Below the pieces are notes generated by a model. That model made no database searches. It worked only from the letters and a program-made list of their open reading frames with translations, and had not been told where the DNA came from. A stretch of DNA of 23,913 bases, taken from a virus. The stretch spans positions 1 through 23,913 of IMG/VR virus record IMGVR_UViG_3300037961_001651. One strand, given 5' to 3'. The stretch's first letter is position 1, and each line of letters starts with the position of its first letter. The position numbers and the translations under genes are program-made. Below are positions 6,423 through 11,405 of this stretch, one piece after another.

Positions 6423-6746
6423 ATGAATAAAGAACCACACAATTATGTATTTAGTGATATACCTAACAACAAAGAAGGCAAAGAACTTGTTAGGCTAATG
6501 AAAAAATATCTAAACAAAGAAAGATATACCATAAAAGCTAGAGGACAATATCTTATTGATAGTGAGAGGTCAAATTGGAGATACTATTCTTATGGGCAAC
6601 CTTTAAATAAAAGTAAGTGTATAAGAATTTATATTGATGACTACATAAAAAAAGAAAAAGAACATAATTCTTATGTAAAGAGATGGGAAAATATAGATAA
6701 AGTTAAACAAATAATAAATATAAGTGAGGAGATATTAAATGACTAA
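6423..6746 (+). CDS. Hypothetical phage protein, 107 residues
   Basis: Preceded by AAGGAAAGG. A compact middle motif, RGQYLIDSERSNWRYYSYGQ, is rich in arginine and aromatic residues; the tail is a charged helix (KRWENIDKVKQIINISEEIL). It overlaps the following membrane-protein gene by eight bases. I have no secure family name. RNA or DNA binding would fit the composition, but that is weak inference. Confidence 0.82.
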   Translation: MNKEPHNYVFSDIPNNKEGKELVRLMKKYLNKERYTIKARGQYLIDSERSNWRYYSYGQPLNKSKCIRIYIDDYIKKEKEHNSYVKRWENIDKVKQIINISEEILND

Positions 6747-6987
6747 ATTAGGATTAATTGTTTTTACTATGGGAGTAATGTTTTTTTTATCAGCTATGAT
6801 GATAGATACTTTTGATAACTTACTGCTATACTTTGACCATTTAATAAAAGCATTAACAGATAAAGAATATTTTTTAAGTAATATTGAAGGAACATTTAGA
6901 GTTATGCTATGGTTCTTTATGATGTGGTTAGGTGGTGTAATATGTTTAGCAGGTCTAACAATGATGAAGTTAATTCCTTGGAGGTAA
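6739..6987 (+). CDS. Two-pass small membrane protein
   Basis: 82 residues with two clear hydrophobic segments: about 4-24 (LGLIVFTMGVMFFLSAMMI) and about 54-76 (VMLWFFMMWLGGVICLAGLT), joined by a charged loop. No signal cleavage site is evident. GTGAGGAG lies before the ATG, inside the upstream gene. Probably an inner membrane protein of unknown role; a holin is conceivable from size and topology, but there is no endolysin next to it. Confidence 0.8.
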   Translation: MTKLGLIVFTMGVMFFLSAMMIDTFDNLLLYFDHLIKALTDKEYFLSNIEGTFRVMLWFFMMWLGGVICLAGLTMMKLIPWR

Positions 6988-7019
6988 TAGGAAAAACTAA
7001 TAATAGATATAGATTGTAA
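6986..7019 (+). repeat. Degenerate copy D of the 34-bp control element
   Basis: Aligns without gaps to copies A/B with about 26 of 34 identical, including the core TAATAGATATAG. The palindrome is lost. The last six bases (TTGTAA) take the place of TTTACA and form the -35 box of the promoter at 7014-7041. Confidence 0.55.
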
Positions 7020-7041
7020 TTATAATTAAGATGTGTATAAT
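7014..7041 (+). promoter_or_regulatory. Promoter before the structured RNA region
   Basis: TTGTAA (7014-7019), 16 bases, TATAAT (7036-7041). It would transcribe the 56-residue gene and the structured RNA at 7247-7436. Confidence 0.55.
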
Positions 7042-7078
7042 AAATTTAAATTAAATATAAATGAAAGGAAAAAATAAA

Positions 7079-7249
7079 ATGATAAATTTTAAATTAATAA
7101 AAATAATTGCTAGGTCGCATAAAAAACCAATACCAAAAGATGTGGTAGATTTTATGAACCAAGAAAGAAAAGGTATAAAGTTTGGAGATATGGATTTTAT
7201 ACACTTAATAAGAGCATTTAACAAGATGCAGAAAGATGCTAGAGAATAG
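7079..7249 (+). CDS. 56-residue hypothetical protein
   Basis: The start at 7079 is chosen over an in-frame ATG at 7061 because the bases between them (AAAGGAAAAAATAAA) are the ribosome binding site used before other genes here (3761, 3956), placed correctly only for 7079. The product begins MINFKLIKIIARSHKKPIP, is basic at the N-terminus and helical after residue 20. Its TAG stop is the first pair of the long stem of the structured RNA, so ribosomes reaching the stop would enter that helix. Function unknown. Confidence 0.7.
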   Translation: MINFKLIKIIARSHKKPIPKDVVDFMNQERKGIKFGDMDFIHLIRAFNKMQKDARE

Positions 7250-7436
7250 CATTTACATGGAGAGTTGTCAGCGAGGTGATGTGACTATTAGATGTGATAA
7301 TTTATTAGGTAAAATTGCATGGCACGTTCCTAGAGTAATAAAAGATAAGCCCTTAGAGTTATAGCTAAGGTGTCTAGGCAGGTACTATAACTACCTGAAG
7401 AAAGGGGCAGAGCCTTTACTCTCCATGTAAGTGCTA
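7247..7436 (+). ncRNA. Candidate structured RNA with 18-bp closing stem and complementary hairpin loops
   Basis: The ends 7247-7264 and 7419-7436 pair over 18 continuous positions (one G-U). Inside, four further stems can be drawn: GTCA/TGAC (7267-7270, 7282-7285, weak); CCTAGA/TCTAGG (7329-7334, 7373-7378) capped by CCTTAG/CTAAGG (7351-7356, 7365-7370); CAGGTA/TACCTG (7379-7384, 7392-7397); AAAGG/CCTTT (7401-7405, 7413-7417). The loop of the second hairpin contains GTTATAG (7358-7364), the exact reverse complement of the whole 7-base loop CTATAAC (7385-7391) of the third: a kissing loop, within or between molecules. No gene fits this stretch. It matches no RNA family I can name with confidence. 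Confidence 0.72.
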
Positions 7437-7462
7437 AAACCAGGATAACAAAGGAGAAGTGA

Positions 7463-7744
7463 ATGAGTAATATATATAATGAACAAAGAGCAGAACAGAT
7501 GTTTGAAGAAATGAAAGAAGATAACATCTCAAAAGAATCATTAGTAGAAGTTATAGATTTTATAAAAAAATATCTTGTAAAAAATATAACTTCTAAATGG
7601 ACTGAAGAATTTGTAAAGGTAGATAATATGGCATTATTAAAATTAATACTTGACAAAGTAAAACAAATAGATGATAATGCAAGAATGAAAGCAGAACATT
7701 TTGTAGAAAAGAACAAAGACTTTTGGTTAGAGGGAGCAGATTAA
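7463..7744 (+). CDS. Hypothetical helical acidic protein, 93 residues
   Basis: Start follows AAAGGAGAAGTGA, a strong ribosome binding site 26 bases after the structured RNA ends. It is almost all charged helix (MFEEMKEDNISKESLVEVID, then VDNMALLKLILDKVKQIDD), without cysteine or membrane segments. It is first in a run of short overlapping genes. No family is recognised; small acidic helical phage proteins are often inhibitors of host enzymes, but nothing here shows it. Confidence 0.82.
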   Translation: MSNIYNEQRAEQMFEEMKEDNISKESLVEVIDFIKKYLVKNITSKWTEEFVKVDNMALLKLILDKVKQIDDNARMKAEHFVEKNKDFWLEGAD

Positions 7745-7933
7745 ATGACAGATAGAAATAAATTAAAAAGATTAATAGAGGAATATGAATACACTATGAG
7801 TATCAGTAGAGAAACATTAAGAAGTGAATCAGCTATCACTACTGATATAGAACAAGAGTGCAAAAGATTAGGAATAACACCAGAAGAAGGTTATGAATGG
7901 TATGATATAAAGGAAGGGAGATATAAAATATGA
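7745..7933 (+). CDS. Hypothetical protein, 62 residues
   Basis: ATG directly abuts the TAA of the previous gene; GAGGGAG lies upstream. The N-terminal half is a charged helix (NKLKRLIEEYEYTMSISRET), then a short motif LGITPEEGYEWYDIKEGRY. No known domain. Its stop overlaps the next start (ATGA), so translation is coupled. Confidence 0.75.
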   Translation: MTDRNKLKRLIEEYEYTMSISRETLRSESAITTDIEQECKRLGITPEEGYEWYDIKEGRYKI

Positions 7934-8232
7934 ATAGAAAAGATTATATAAAATTAAGAACATACATAGTAATGGCAAAGAGAGTTTATACCTATGTAAA
8001 TATGCATCAAGAAGGTCAAGAAGGTGAGTATGTTAAACTATCTAAGAAAGATTTAATAGATAGACTAGACAACATTCACATTCAAAACAAGCATAACATA
8101 GAAGACTATGGTGAAGGTGCAGTAGTAAGAGAGATAGATACAGACAAGTTTTGTTTTGTTACTAAAGATGATAAAAGATTTTGGTTAAATACAAAATGGT
8201 TAGGTAGACCTGAAGAAGTGTGGATTAATTAA
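7930..8232 (+). CDS. Hypothetical protein, 100 residues
   Basis: Starts within the previous stop (ATGA) after AAGGAAGGGAG. Residues 1-24 are basic and helical (MNRKDYIKLRTYIVMAKRVY); the C-terminal half is beta-like with aromatic residues (DKFCFVTKDDKRFWLNTKWL). It closes a group of three coupled genes and is followed by 133 bases of hairpin-containing sequence. Function unknown. Confidence 0.82.
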   Translation: MNRKDYIKLRTYIVMAKRVYTYVNMHQEGQEGEYVKLSKKDLIDRLDNIHIQNKHNIEDYGEGAVVREIDTDKFCFVTKDDKRFWLNTKWLGRPEEVWIN

Positions 8233-8244
8233 CCATAAAGAGAT

Positions 8245-8345
8245 GTGGTTTGTTGAGGAGTTGCTCCTAGTTCTTCCACTAAAAAAATGAACTAAATTGC
8301 GAGTAATGTTTTTGGTAGTTTTTAAACTCTAAAAGAAAAAACTAC
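8245..8345 (+). promoter_or_regulatory. Two hairpins in the gap before the 8366 gene
   Basis: First hairpin: GTGG/CCAC (8245-8248, 8276-8279) and AGGAG/CTCCT (8256-8260, 8264-8268) separated by a symmetric 7x7 internal loop, with a TTG triloop; AGGAG is a buried Shine-Dalgarno-like sequence. Second: GGTAGTTTTT (8314-8323) with AAAAACTACC (8336-8345), a perfect 10-bp stem ending just before the real ribosome binding site at 8354. No T-run follows, so leader control is more likely than termination. Confidence 0.45.
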
Positions 8346-8365
8346 CACATAACAAGGAGAATATT

Positions 8366-8638
8366 ATGAGCAAAAGATTTAAACAAGTAAATGTACAACA
8401 CTTTGCTACACTTGTGCAAGAGATAGATGTATCCAAGTATACCCAAAAAGAATATGTAGAAATTGTAGAGGAATTATATATGGGTATCTTCAGACACAAT
8501 ACAAATGGTGACTTTGTTGTAGAAACATTGCCTAATGAGGAGGGTAATTGGAAGGTGCATAAACCTTCTGCTACTAAAGAAGAAGTTATGGAGTTAATAA
8601 AACAAGGTAAGGTTGTATGGGACAAGAACGTAATCTAA
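8366..8638 (+). CDS. Hypothetical protein, 90 residues
   Basis: Strong CAAGGAG six to twelve bases upstream. N-terminal region MSKRFKQVNVQHFATLVQEI, then a helix YTQKEYVEIVEELY and a small beta segment GDFVVETLPNEEGNWKVHK. It reads as a compact mixed fold with no recognised motif. It overlaps the next gene by 22 bases. The two hairpins before it may control its expression. Confidence 0.8.
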   Translation: MSKRFKQVNVQHFATLVQEIDVSKYTQKEYVEIVEELYMGIFRHNTNGDFVVETLPNEEGNWKVHKPSATKEEVMELIKQGKVVWDKNVI

Positions 8639-8808
8639 CACCAACACAACATTGGGAAATGCATCAAGGACTATGGCATATGCTAGGTTGTGATATGAAA
8701 TTAATCTATAAAGATAGAAATAATATTGTATATGTTGACAAGAAAAAAAATATACAGTATACTTATTCAGCATTAGGAATTTTGCAGGAGAAAAGATTAG
8801 ATGGCTAA
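8617..8808 (+). CDS. Hypothetical protein, 63 residues
   Basis: Overlaps the upstream gene by 22 bases in another frame, with AAGGT as a weak ribosome binding site, so its translation probably depends on the upstream ribosome. Contains HWEMHQGLWHMLGCDMKLIY, rich in His, Trp and Met; metal binding is possible but unsupported. It overlaps the next start by eight bases. Confidence 0.65.
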   Translation: MGQERNLTPTQHWEMHQGLWHMLGCDMKLIYKDRNNIVYVDKKKNIQYTYSALGILQEKRLDG

Positions 8809-8986
8809 ATTTATTATCTATGCACAGAAAGTTTTGCACTATAAGAAAGAAATAAATTCTAAAGATAGGGATAGTGCAGAAGACAGGGGTCGCACTTATG
8901 AAGCAGACGACAATCCAGAAAGATTGTTTACACATAATGGCGAGGAGTTTTATATAACAAGTATAGAGGAGAGTGAAGATGAGTGA
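8801..8986 (+). CDS. Hypothetical protein, 61 residues
   Basis: Preceded by GGAGAAAAG. Starts MAKFIIYAQKVLHY, a strand similar to the opening of the nearby glutaredoxin (MIKYIIYTQNRCGY), but it lacks the CxxC pair, so any relation is uncertain. The rest is very acidic. It ends GAT GAG TGA, whose bases also provide the next start codon. Confidence 0.72.
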   Translation: MAKFIIYAQKVLHYKKEINSKDRDSAEDRGRTYEADDNPERLFTHNGEEFYITSIEESEDE

Positions 8987-9167
8987 TAATTTTTTTGAAG
9001 GTGCAATAAATTCAGATATAACTGATAAGCTAGAAAAGTACGAGGAACTATGTGAAGCATTAGCAGGTGTAGATGCTACATCAAGATACAGTCATCAAGA
9101 TATGCTTTCATATATTCACAATTTAAAAAGCATAGAGGAGAGATTTTATGACAGTAAGAAAACTTAA
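8979..9167 (+). CDS. Hypothetical protein, 62 residues
   Basis: A GTG at 8973 would lengthen it by two residues, but AGAGGAG (8965-8971) is spaced properly only for the ATG at 8979, so I use that. Product begins MSDNFFEGAINSDITDKLEK, then two acidic helices. No family. It overlaps the next gene by 20 bases. Confidence 0.72.
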   Translation: MSDNFFEGAINSDITDKLEKYEELCEALAGVDATSRYSHQDMLSYIHNLKSIEERFYDSKKT

Positions 9168-9390
9168 TGACGAAGGGCAGATAGATTTAGCAAAAGAATA
9201 TATAATGGATATGTTTGAAGAGTTACGAGACAGAGTATCTGTACCTAATATGATACTTGCTATGCAAATGGAAACAACAGACCTTGCATATGGTACTGCA
9301 CCTAGTCATAATGTAGCTACAAGTATGTTGTTAGAAGTTATTAATATGAAACTTAGAATGGAAACAGAAAAGGAGTTTGCAGATGAGTAA
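9148..9390 (+). CDS. Hypothetical helical protein, 80 residues
   Basis: AGAGGAGAG lies eight bases before ATG, inside the upstream gene. The sequence is helical with many methionines (LAKEYIMDMFEELRD, MILAMQMETTDLAY, MLLEVINMKLRMETEKEF). It ends GCA GAT GAG TAA, the shared junction motif that also encodes the next start. No domain recognised. Confidence 0.78.
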   Translation: MTVRKLNDEGQIDLAKEYIMDMFEELRDRVSVPNMILAMQMETTDLAYGTAPSHNVATSMLLEVINMKLRMETEKEFADE

Positions 9391-9601
9391 CATAACAAAA
9401 AAGGATATGGAAGAGTTTTTAAAAAGAAGTAAAGGAACAACACTTACATCTTTGTTTGTAGATGATGATAAAAACTTTTCTTATAATTTAGCAGTTAAAC
9501 TATTATGTGACATTGCTAATAAAAGATATAGTTTAGATTCATTTACAGATGATGTTTTATATATGATAAATAATCCAGATATGGAGGTCAAAGATGAGTA
9601 A
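9383..9601 (+). CDS. Hypothetical protein, 72 residues
   Basis: AGGAG at 9371-9375 fits ATG 9383 (GATGAGTAA junction); a TTG six bases earlier is too close to it. Starts MSNITKKDMEEFLKRSKGTT. It is acidic and probably globular with helices around residues 30-45. It ends with the same GATGAGTAA junction. Function unknown. Confidence 0.75.
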   Translation: MSNITKKDMEEFLKRSKGTTLTSLFVDDDKNFSYNLAVKLLCDIANKRYSLDSFTDDVLYMINNPDMEVKDE

Positions 9602-9857
9602 ATATACATATGGATTTGAAGAGTGGTCAAGAGATACACGAAGATATACTATAGAATGTGATAGAAAACTAACACGAGATGAAGTCAATGATGCTATCTA
9701 TGAAGTTCAAACAAGTATAGATTTAAATGAAGAAGAAACAACACACAAAATTCCATTAGATGATGGTTCTATTGCAATACTTACTTATCATGGTAATGAG
9801 TATGGTAATTCAGATTCTGAAATTACAGAAGGAGAGGAGGACTTAGCAGATGATTAA
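9594..9857 (+). CDS. Hypothetical acidic protein, 87 residues
   Basis: ATGGAGGTCAAAG before the start gives GGAGG with good spacing. The first part (MSKYTYGFEEWSRDTRRYTI) is followed by KLTRDEVNDAIYEVQ and a very acidic tail (SDSEITEGEEDLADD), the kind of charge seen in DNA-mimic or protein-binding phage products, though this is composition only. It overlaps the glutaredoxin start by eight bases. Confidence 0.78.
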   Translation: MSKYTYGFEEWSRDTRRYTIECDRKLTRDEVNDAIYEVQTSIDLNEEETTHKIPLDDGSIAILTYHGNEYGNSDSEITEGEEDLADD

Positions 9858-10170
9858 ATATATTATCTACACACAGAACAGATGTGGATACTGCGAGAGT
9901 GCTAAGAAGTTATTAACAGATGCAGGAGAAACATTTGAAGAAAGAAAGTTAGACACACTTGAAAAGATAAAAAGATTTAAAGATGCAGGACATAAGACTG
10001 TACCACAAATATTTCTACACATTGGAGGGTATGCAGAACTAGAAGAGTTTATGTTTCCAGATGTAGATTTTGAGCCAGACATACACCTGGTAGAGGATTT
10101 AAAACCTACTGCAAAAGTAATACCTTTCAAAGGAAAGATAGGTGCTATATCAGGAGAGAAAGATGAGTAA
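9850..10170 (+). CDS. grx: Glutaredoxin
   Basis: 106 residues. The thioredoxin fold opens MIKYIIYTQNRCGYCESAKK with the redox pair Cys12-Gly-Tyr-Cys15; the cis-proline loop KTVPQIFLHIGGYAELEEF matches the glutathione-binding TVPQIF and GG motifs of dithiol glutaredoxins. The usual length is about 80, so roughly 25 extra C-terminal residues are present. It reduces disulfides using glutathione; phage glutaredoxins commonly recycle ribonucleotide reductase, and this phage carries one at 18445-20370. GGAGAGGAGG precedes the start. It ends in the GATGAGTAA junction that begins the next gene. Confidence 0.92.
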   Translation: MIKYIIYTQNRCGYCESAKKLLTDAGETFEERKLDTLEKIKRFKDAGHKTVPQIFLHIGGYAELEEFMFPDVDFEPDIHLVEDLKPTAKVIPFKGKIGAISGEKDE

Positions 10171-10408
10171 AAAAATAAAATTTAATGACAGTTATAAGTC
10201 TAATGCTTTAGAATATAGTGTTGATGTAATTAATGATTTATTAAAATCTCGTGGTATTAAAATAGATATAACCTTTCTTGAACATTATGATGGTAATGAT
10301 GTTATATCATTTGAAGATTCTAATGATGATGATGGAGAGTTTGTTTGGGAGATGAAAGTAAAGGAATTAAAAGATGAAATACAAAGTAGAAATAGAATTA
10401 GACTTTAA
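10163..10408 (+). CDS. Hypothetical acidic protein, 81 residues
   Basis: Starts in the last codons of glutaredoxin (GATGAGTAA), with CAGGAGAG eight bases upstream; an earlier in-frame start at 10142 has no such site. It contains VISFEDSNDDDGEFVWEMKVKE, a strongly acidic middle, and ends in a basic RNRIRL. Unknown function. Its tail is overlapped by the next gene. Confidence 0.75.
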   Translation: MSKKIKFNDSYKSNALEYSVDVINDLLKSRGIKIDITFLEHYDGNDVISFEDSNDDDGEFVWEMKVKELKDEIQSRNRIRL

Positions 10409-10550
10409 CAGACGACCTAACAAAAAAAATGTGCTAGATAGGTTGTTTGATATGTTAAGAGATAATAAAGTTAATTATAAATTACATAAATATAACAATA
10501 GTTTATACGAAAAAGTTGAGAGGAGTATTAAGAATGATAAATATAAATAA
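10374..10550 (+). CDS. 58-residue basic small protein
   Basis: AAAGGAATTAAAAG before ATG is a good ribosome binding site inside the upstream gene, which it overlaps by 35 bases. Product: a strand MKYKVEIELDFNRRP then a helix NKKNVLDRLFDMLRD and a Lys/Tyr/Asn-rich tail. Net positive. The beta-then-helix pattern with two arginines could bind nucleic acid, but no family is identified. Confidence 0.65.
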   Translation: MKYKVEIELDFNRRPNKKNVLDRLFDMLRDNKVNYKLHKYNNSLYEKVERSIKNDKYK

Positions 10551-10626
10551 AGAAATGATACAGATATTTGCAGGTATTTTAGTGTGGTATTTTCTATGTT
10601 TCATTGTACCTTATGTAGGGTATTGA
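10534..10626 (+). CDS. 30-residue membrane microprotein
   Basis: GAGAGGAG ends eight bases before ATG, a very strong site for so short a frame. After MINIKEM-like polar residues comes one hydrophobic segment (IFAGILVWYFLCFIVPYVGY), so a single-pass inner membrane peptide. It overlaps the previous gene by 17 bases. Role unknown. Confidence 0.6.
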   Translation: MININKEMIQIFAGILVWYFLCFIVPYVGY

Positions 10627-10630
10627 CTAT

Positions 10631-10864
10631 ATGGAAAATGTAATGTATAATAAAACTAATGTGAAAAAACAAATGTTCGTTATCGCTATGCCATATCCTA
10701 AGAATAAAAAATTACCAGATATTTTAGAAGAAGATGATGGTCAGGTGATGTATTTCAAAAGAGAGAAAGATGCTGTAAATTTTTTACAGAACTTATATGA
10801 TGAAAGAAATATACACATACAAGCATTGATAGATGATAACATAGAAATTATGAGAGTTCAATGA
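10631..10864 (+). CDS. Hypothetical protein, 77 residues
   Basis: Begins four bases after the previous stop. Middle segment MFVIAMPYPKNKKLPDILEE followed by MYFKREKDAVNFLQNLYDER suggests a small alpha/beta fold. No family recognised. Its TGA overlaps the next ATG (ATGA). Confidence 0.75.
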   Translation: MENVMYNKTNVKKQMFVIAMPYPKNKKLPDILEEDDGQVMYFKREKDAVNFLQNLYDERNIHIQALIDDNIEIMRVQ

Positions 10865-11037
10865 ATGAAGTAGATAGATTAAAACAAGAAGTAGTAATGC
10901 TAAAAAAAAATGTCAGAGATTTACAAGAACAATTAGGTTATGCTTACACAAGATTAAAGGAAGAAATAGAAAAGAACGAAAAGAAACCTGATAAGGGATT
11001 ATACAATCCTGATGCAGGGCATATTGAAGATGAATAA
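10861..11037 (+). CDS. 58-residue coiled-coil protein
   Basis: Starts in the previous stop (ATGA). Residues 2-42 are a regular heptad helix (VDRLKQEVVMLKKNVRDLQE continuing to about 42), then a short tail PDKGLYNPDAGHIEDE. It resembles small phage coiled-coil accessory proteins, but no name is justified. It overlaps the next start by eight bases. Confidence 0.68.
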   Translation: MNEVDRLKQEVVMLKKNVRDLQEQLGYAYTRLKEEIEKNEKKPDKGLYNPDAGHIEDE

Positions 11038-11167
11038 AGCAAGAGAAAGAAGACTAAAAGCTACAGGTAAATGGTTTCAAAAAACTAAGAAGAAAAGTCT
11101 CTGGATAAATAATATTTTTCCTGCGATATTAATTATTAGTTTTATTTTTTACTTGATAACATTATAA
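11030..11167 (+). CDS. 45-residue single-pass membrane protein with basic N-terminus
   Basis: The first 25 residues are strongly basic (MNKARERRLKATGKWFQKTK), the last 18 hydrophobic (IFPAILIISFIFYLITL), giving an N-in, C-terminally anchored topology. The ribosome binding site is weak (GAAG), so translation is likely coupled to the overlapping upstream gene. Role unknown. Confidence 0.6.
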   Translation: MNKARERRLKATGKWFQKTKKKSLWINNIFPAILIISFIFYLITL

Positions 11168-11181
11168 CAAGAGATAAGAAG

Positions 11182-11361
11182 ATGAATTTATTACAAGCAG
11201 AACTCAAAGAACTTATAAAAGAAAGATACTATGAGTACTTAGAAGAGGGTTATGAATCTTTTGAAGCTATGGAGTTAGCTAAAAGAGATATAGAAGAAAG
11301 AGCAGACTCTGATATAGGTGCGTATAGAAAATTATATAATAGTTCTTTTGAGGTTGACTAA
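11182..11361 (+). CDS. 59-residue acidic helical protein
   Basis: AGAGATAAGAAG precedes ATG. All-helical: LLQAELKELIKERYYEYLEE then YESFEAMELAKRDIEERAD. The last codons, including TAA, are also the -35 box of the replication-module promoter at 11354. It is the last gene of the small-gene run. Function unknown. Confidence 0.68.
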   Translation: MNLLQAELKELIKERYYEYLEEGYESFEAMELAKRDIEERADSDIGAYRKLYNSSFEVD

Positions 11362-11382
11362 GTTAAAGTTTTAGTATATAAT
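11354..11382 (+). promoter_or_regulatory. Sigma-70 promoter for the replication module
   Basis: TTGACT (11354-11359), 17 bases, TATAAT (11377-11382). Start near 11389, giving a 17-base leader with AGGGG before the primase-helicase ATG. Confidence 0.85.
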
Positions 11383-11405
11383 ATTAATTTTTAATAGGGG
11401 ATTTT

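Noticed and set aside
6739-6987. Holin
   Set aside because: Two membrane segments and small size fit, but no lysozyme, amidase or spanin lies nearby and the position is in the early block, so the name is not supported.
7061-7078. Upstream ATG as the start of the 56-residue gene
   Set aside because: It would encode MKGKNK from the Shine-Dalgarno sequence itself; the ATG at 7079 has the spacing used by other genes here.
7247-7436. The 18-bp inverted repeat as ends of an insertion element
   Set aside because: There is no transposase or any gene inside, the enclosed 154 bases fold into nested stems, and no target-site duplication is visible. An RNA explains the pattern better.
7247-7436. tRNA, tmRNA, 6S or group I intron identity for the structured RNA
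   Set aside because: No cloverleaf or T-loop, no tag reading frame, no long 6S-like central bubble, and no intron core signature that I could see. It does not interrupt a gene.
7330-7716. 128-residue frame on the minus strand
   Set aside because: It runs through the structured RNA and the 7463 gene, has a Ser/Phe/Leu-rich translation typical of the reverse strand of AT-rich coding DNA, and has no ribosome binding site.
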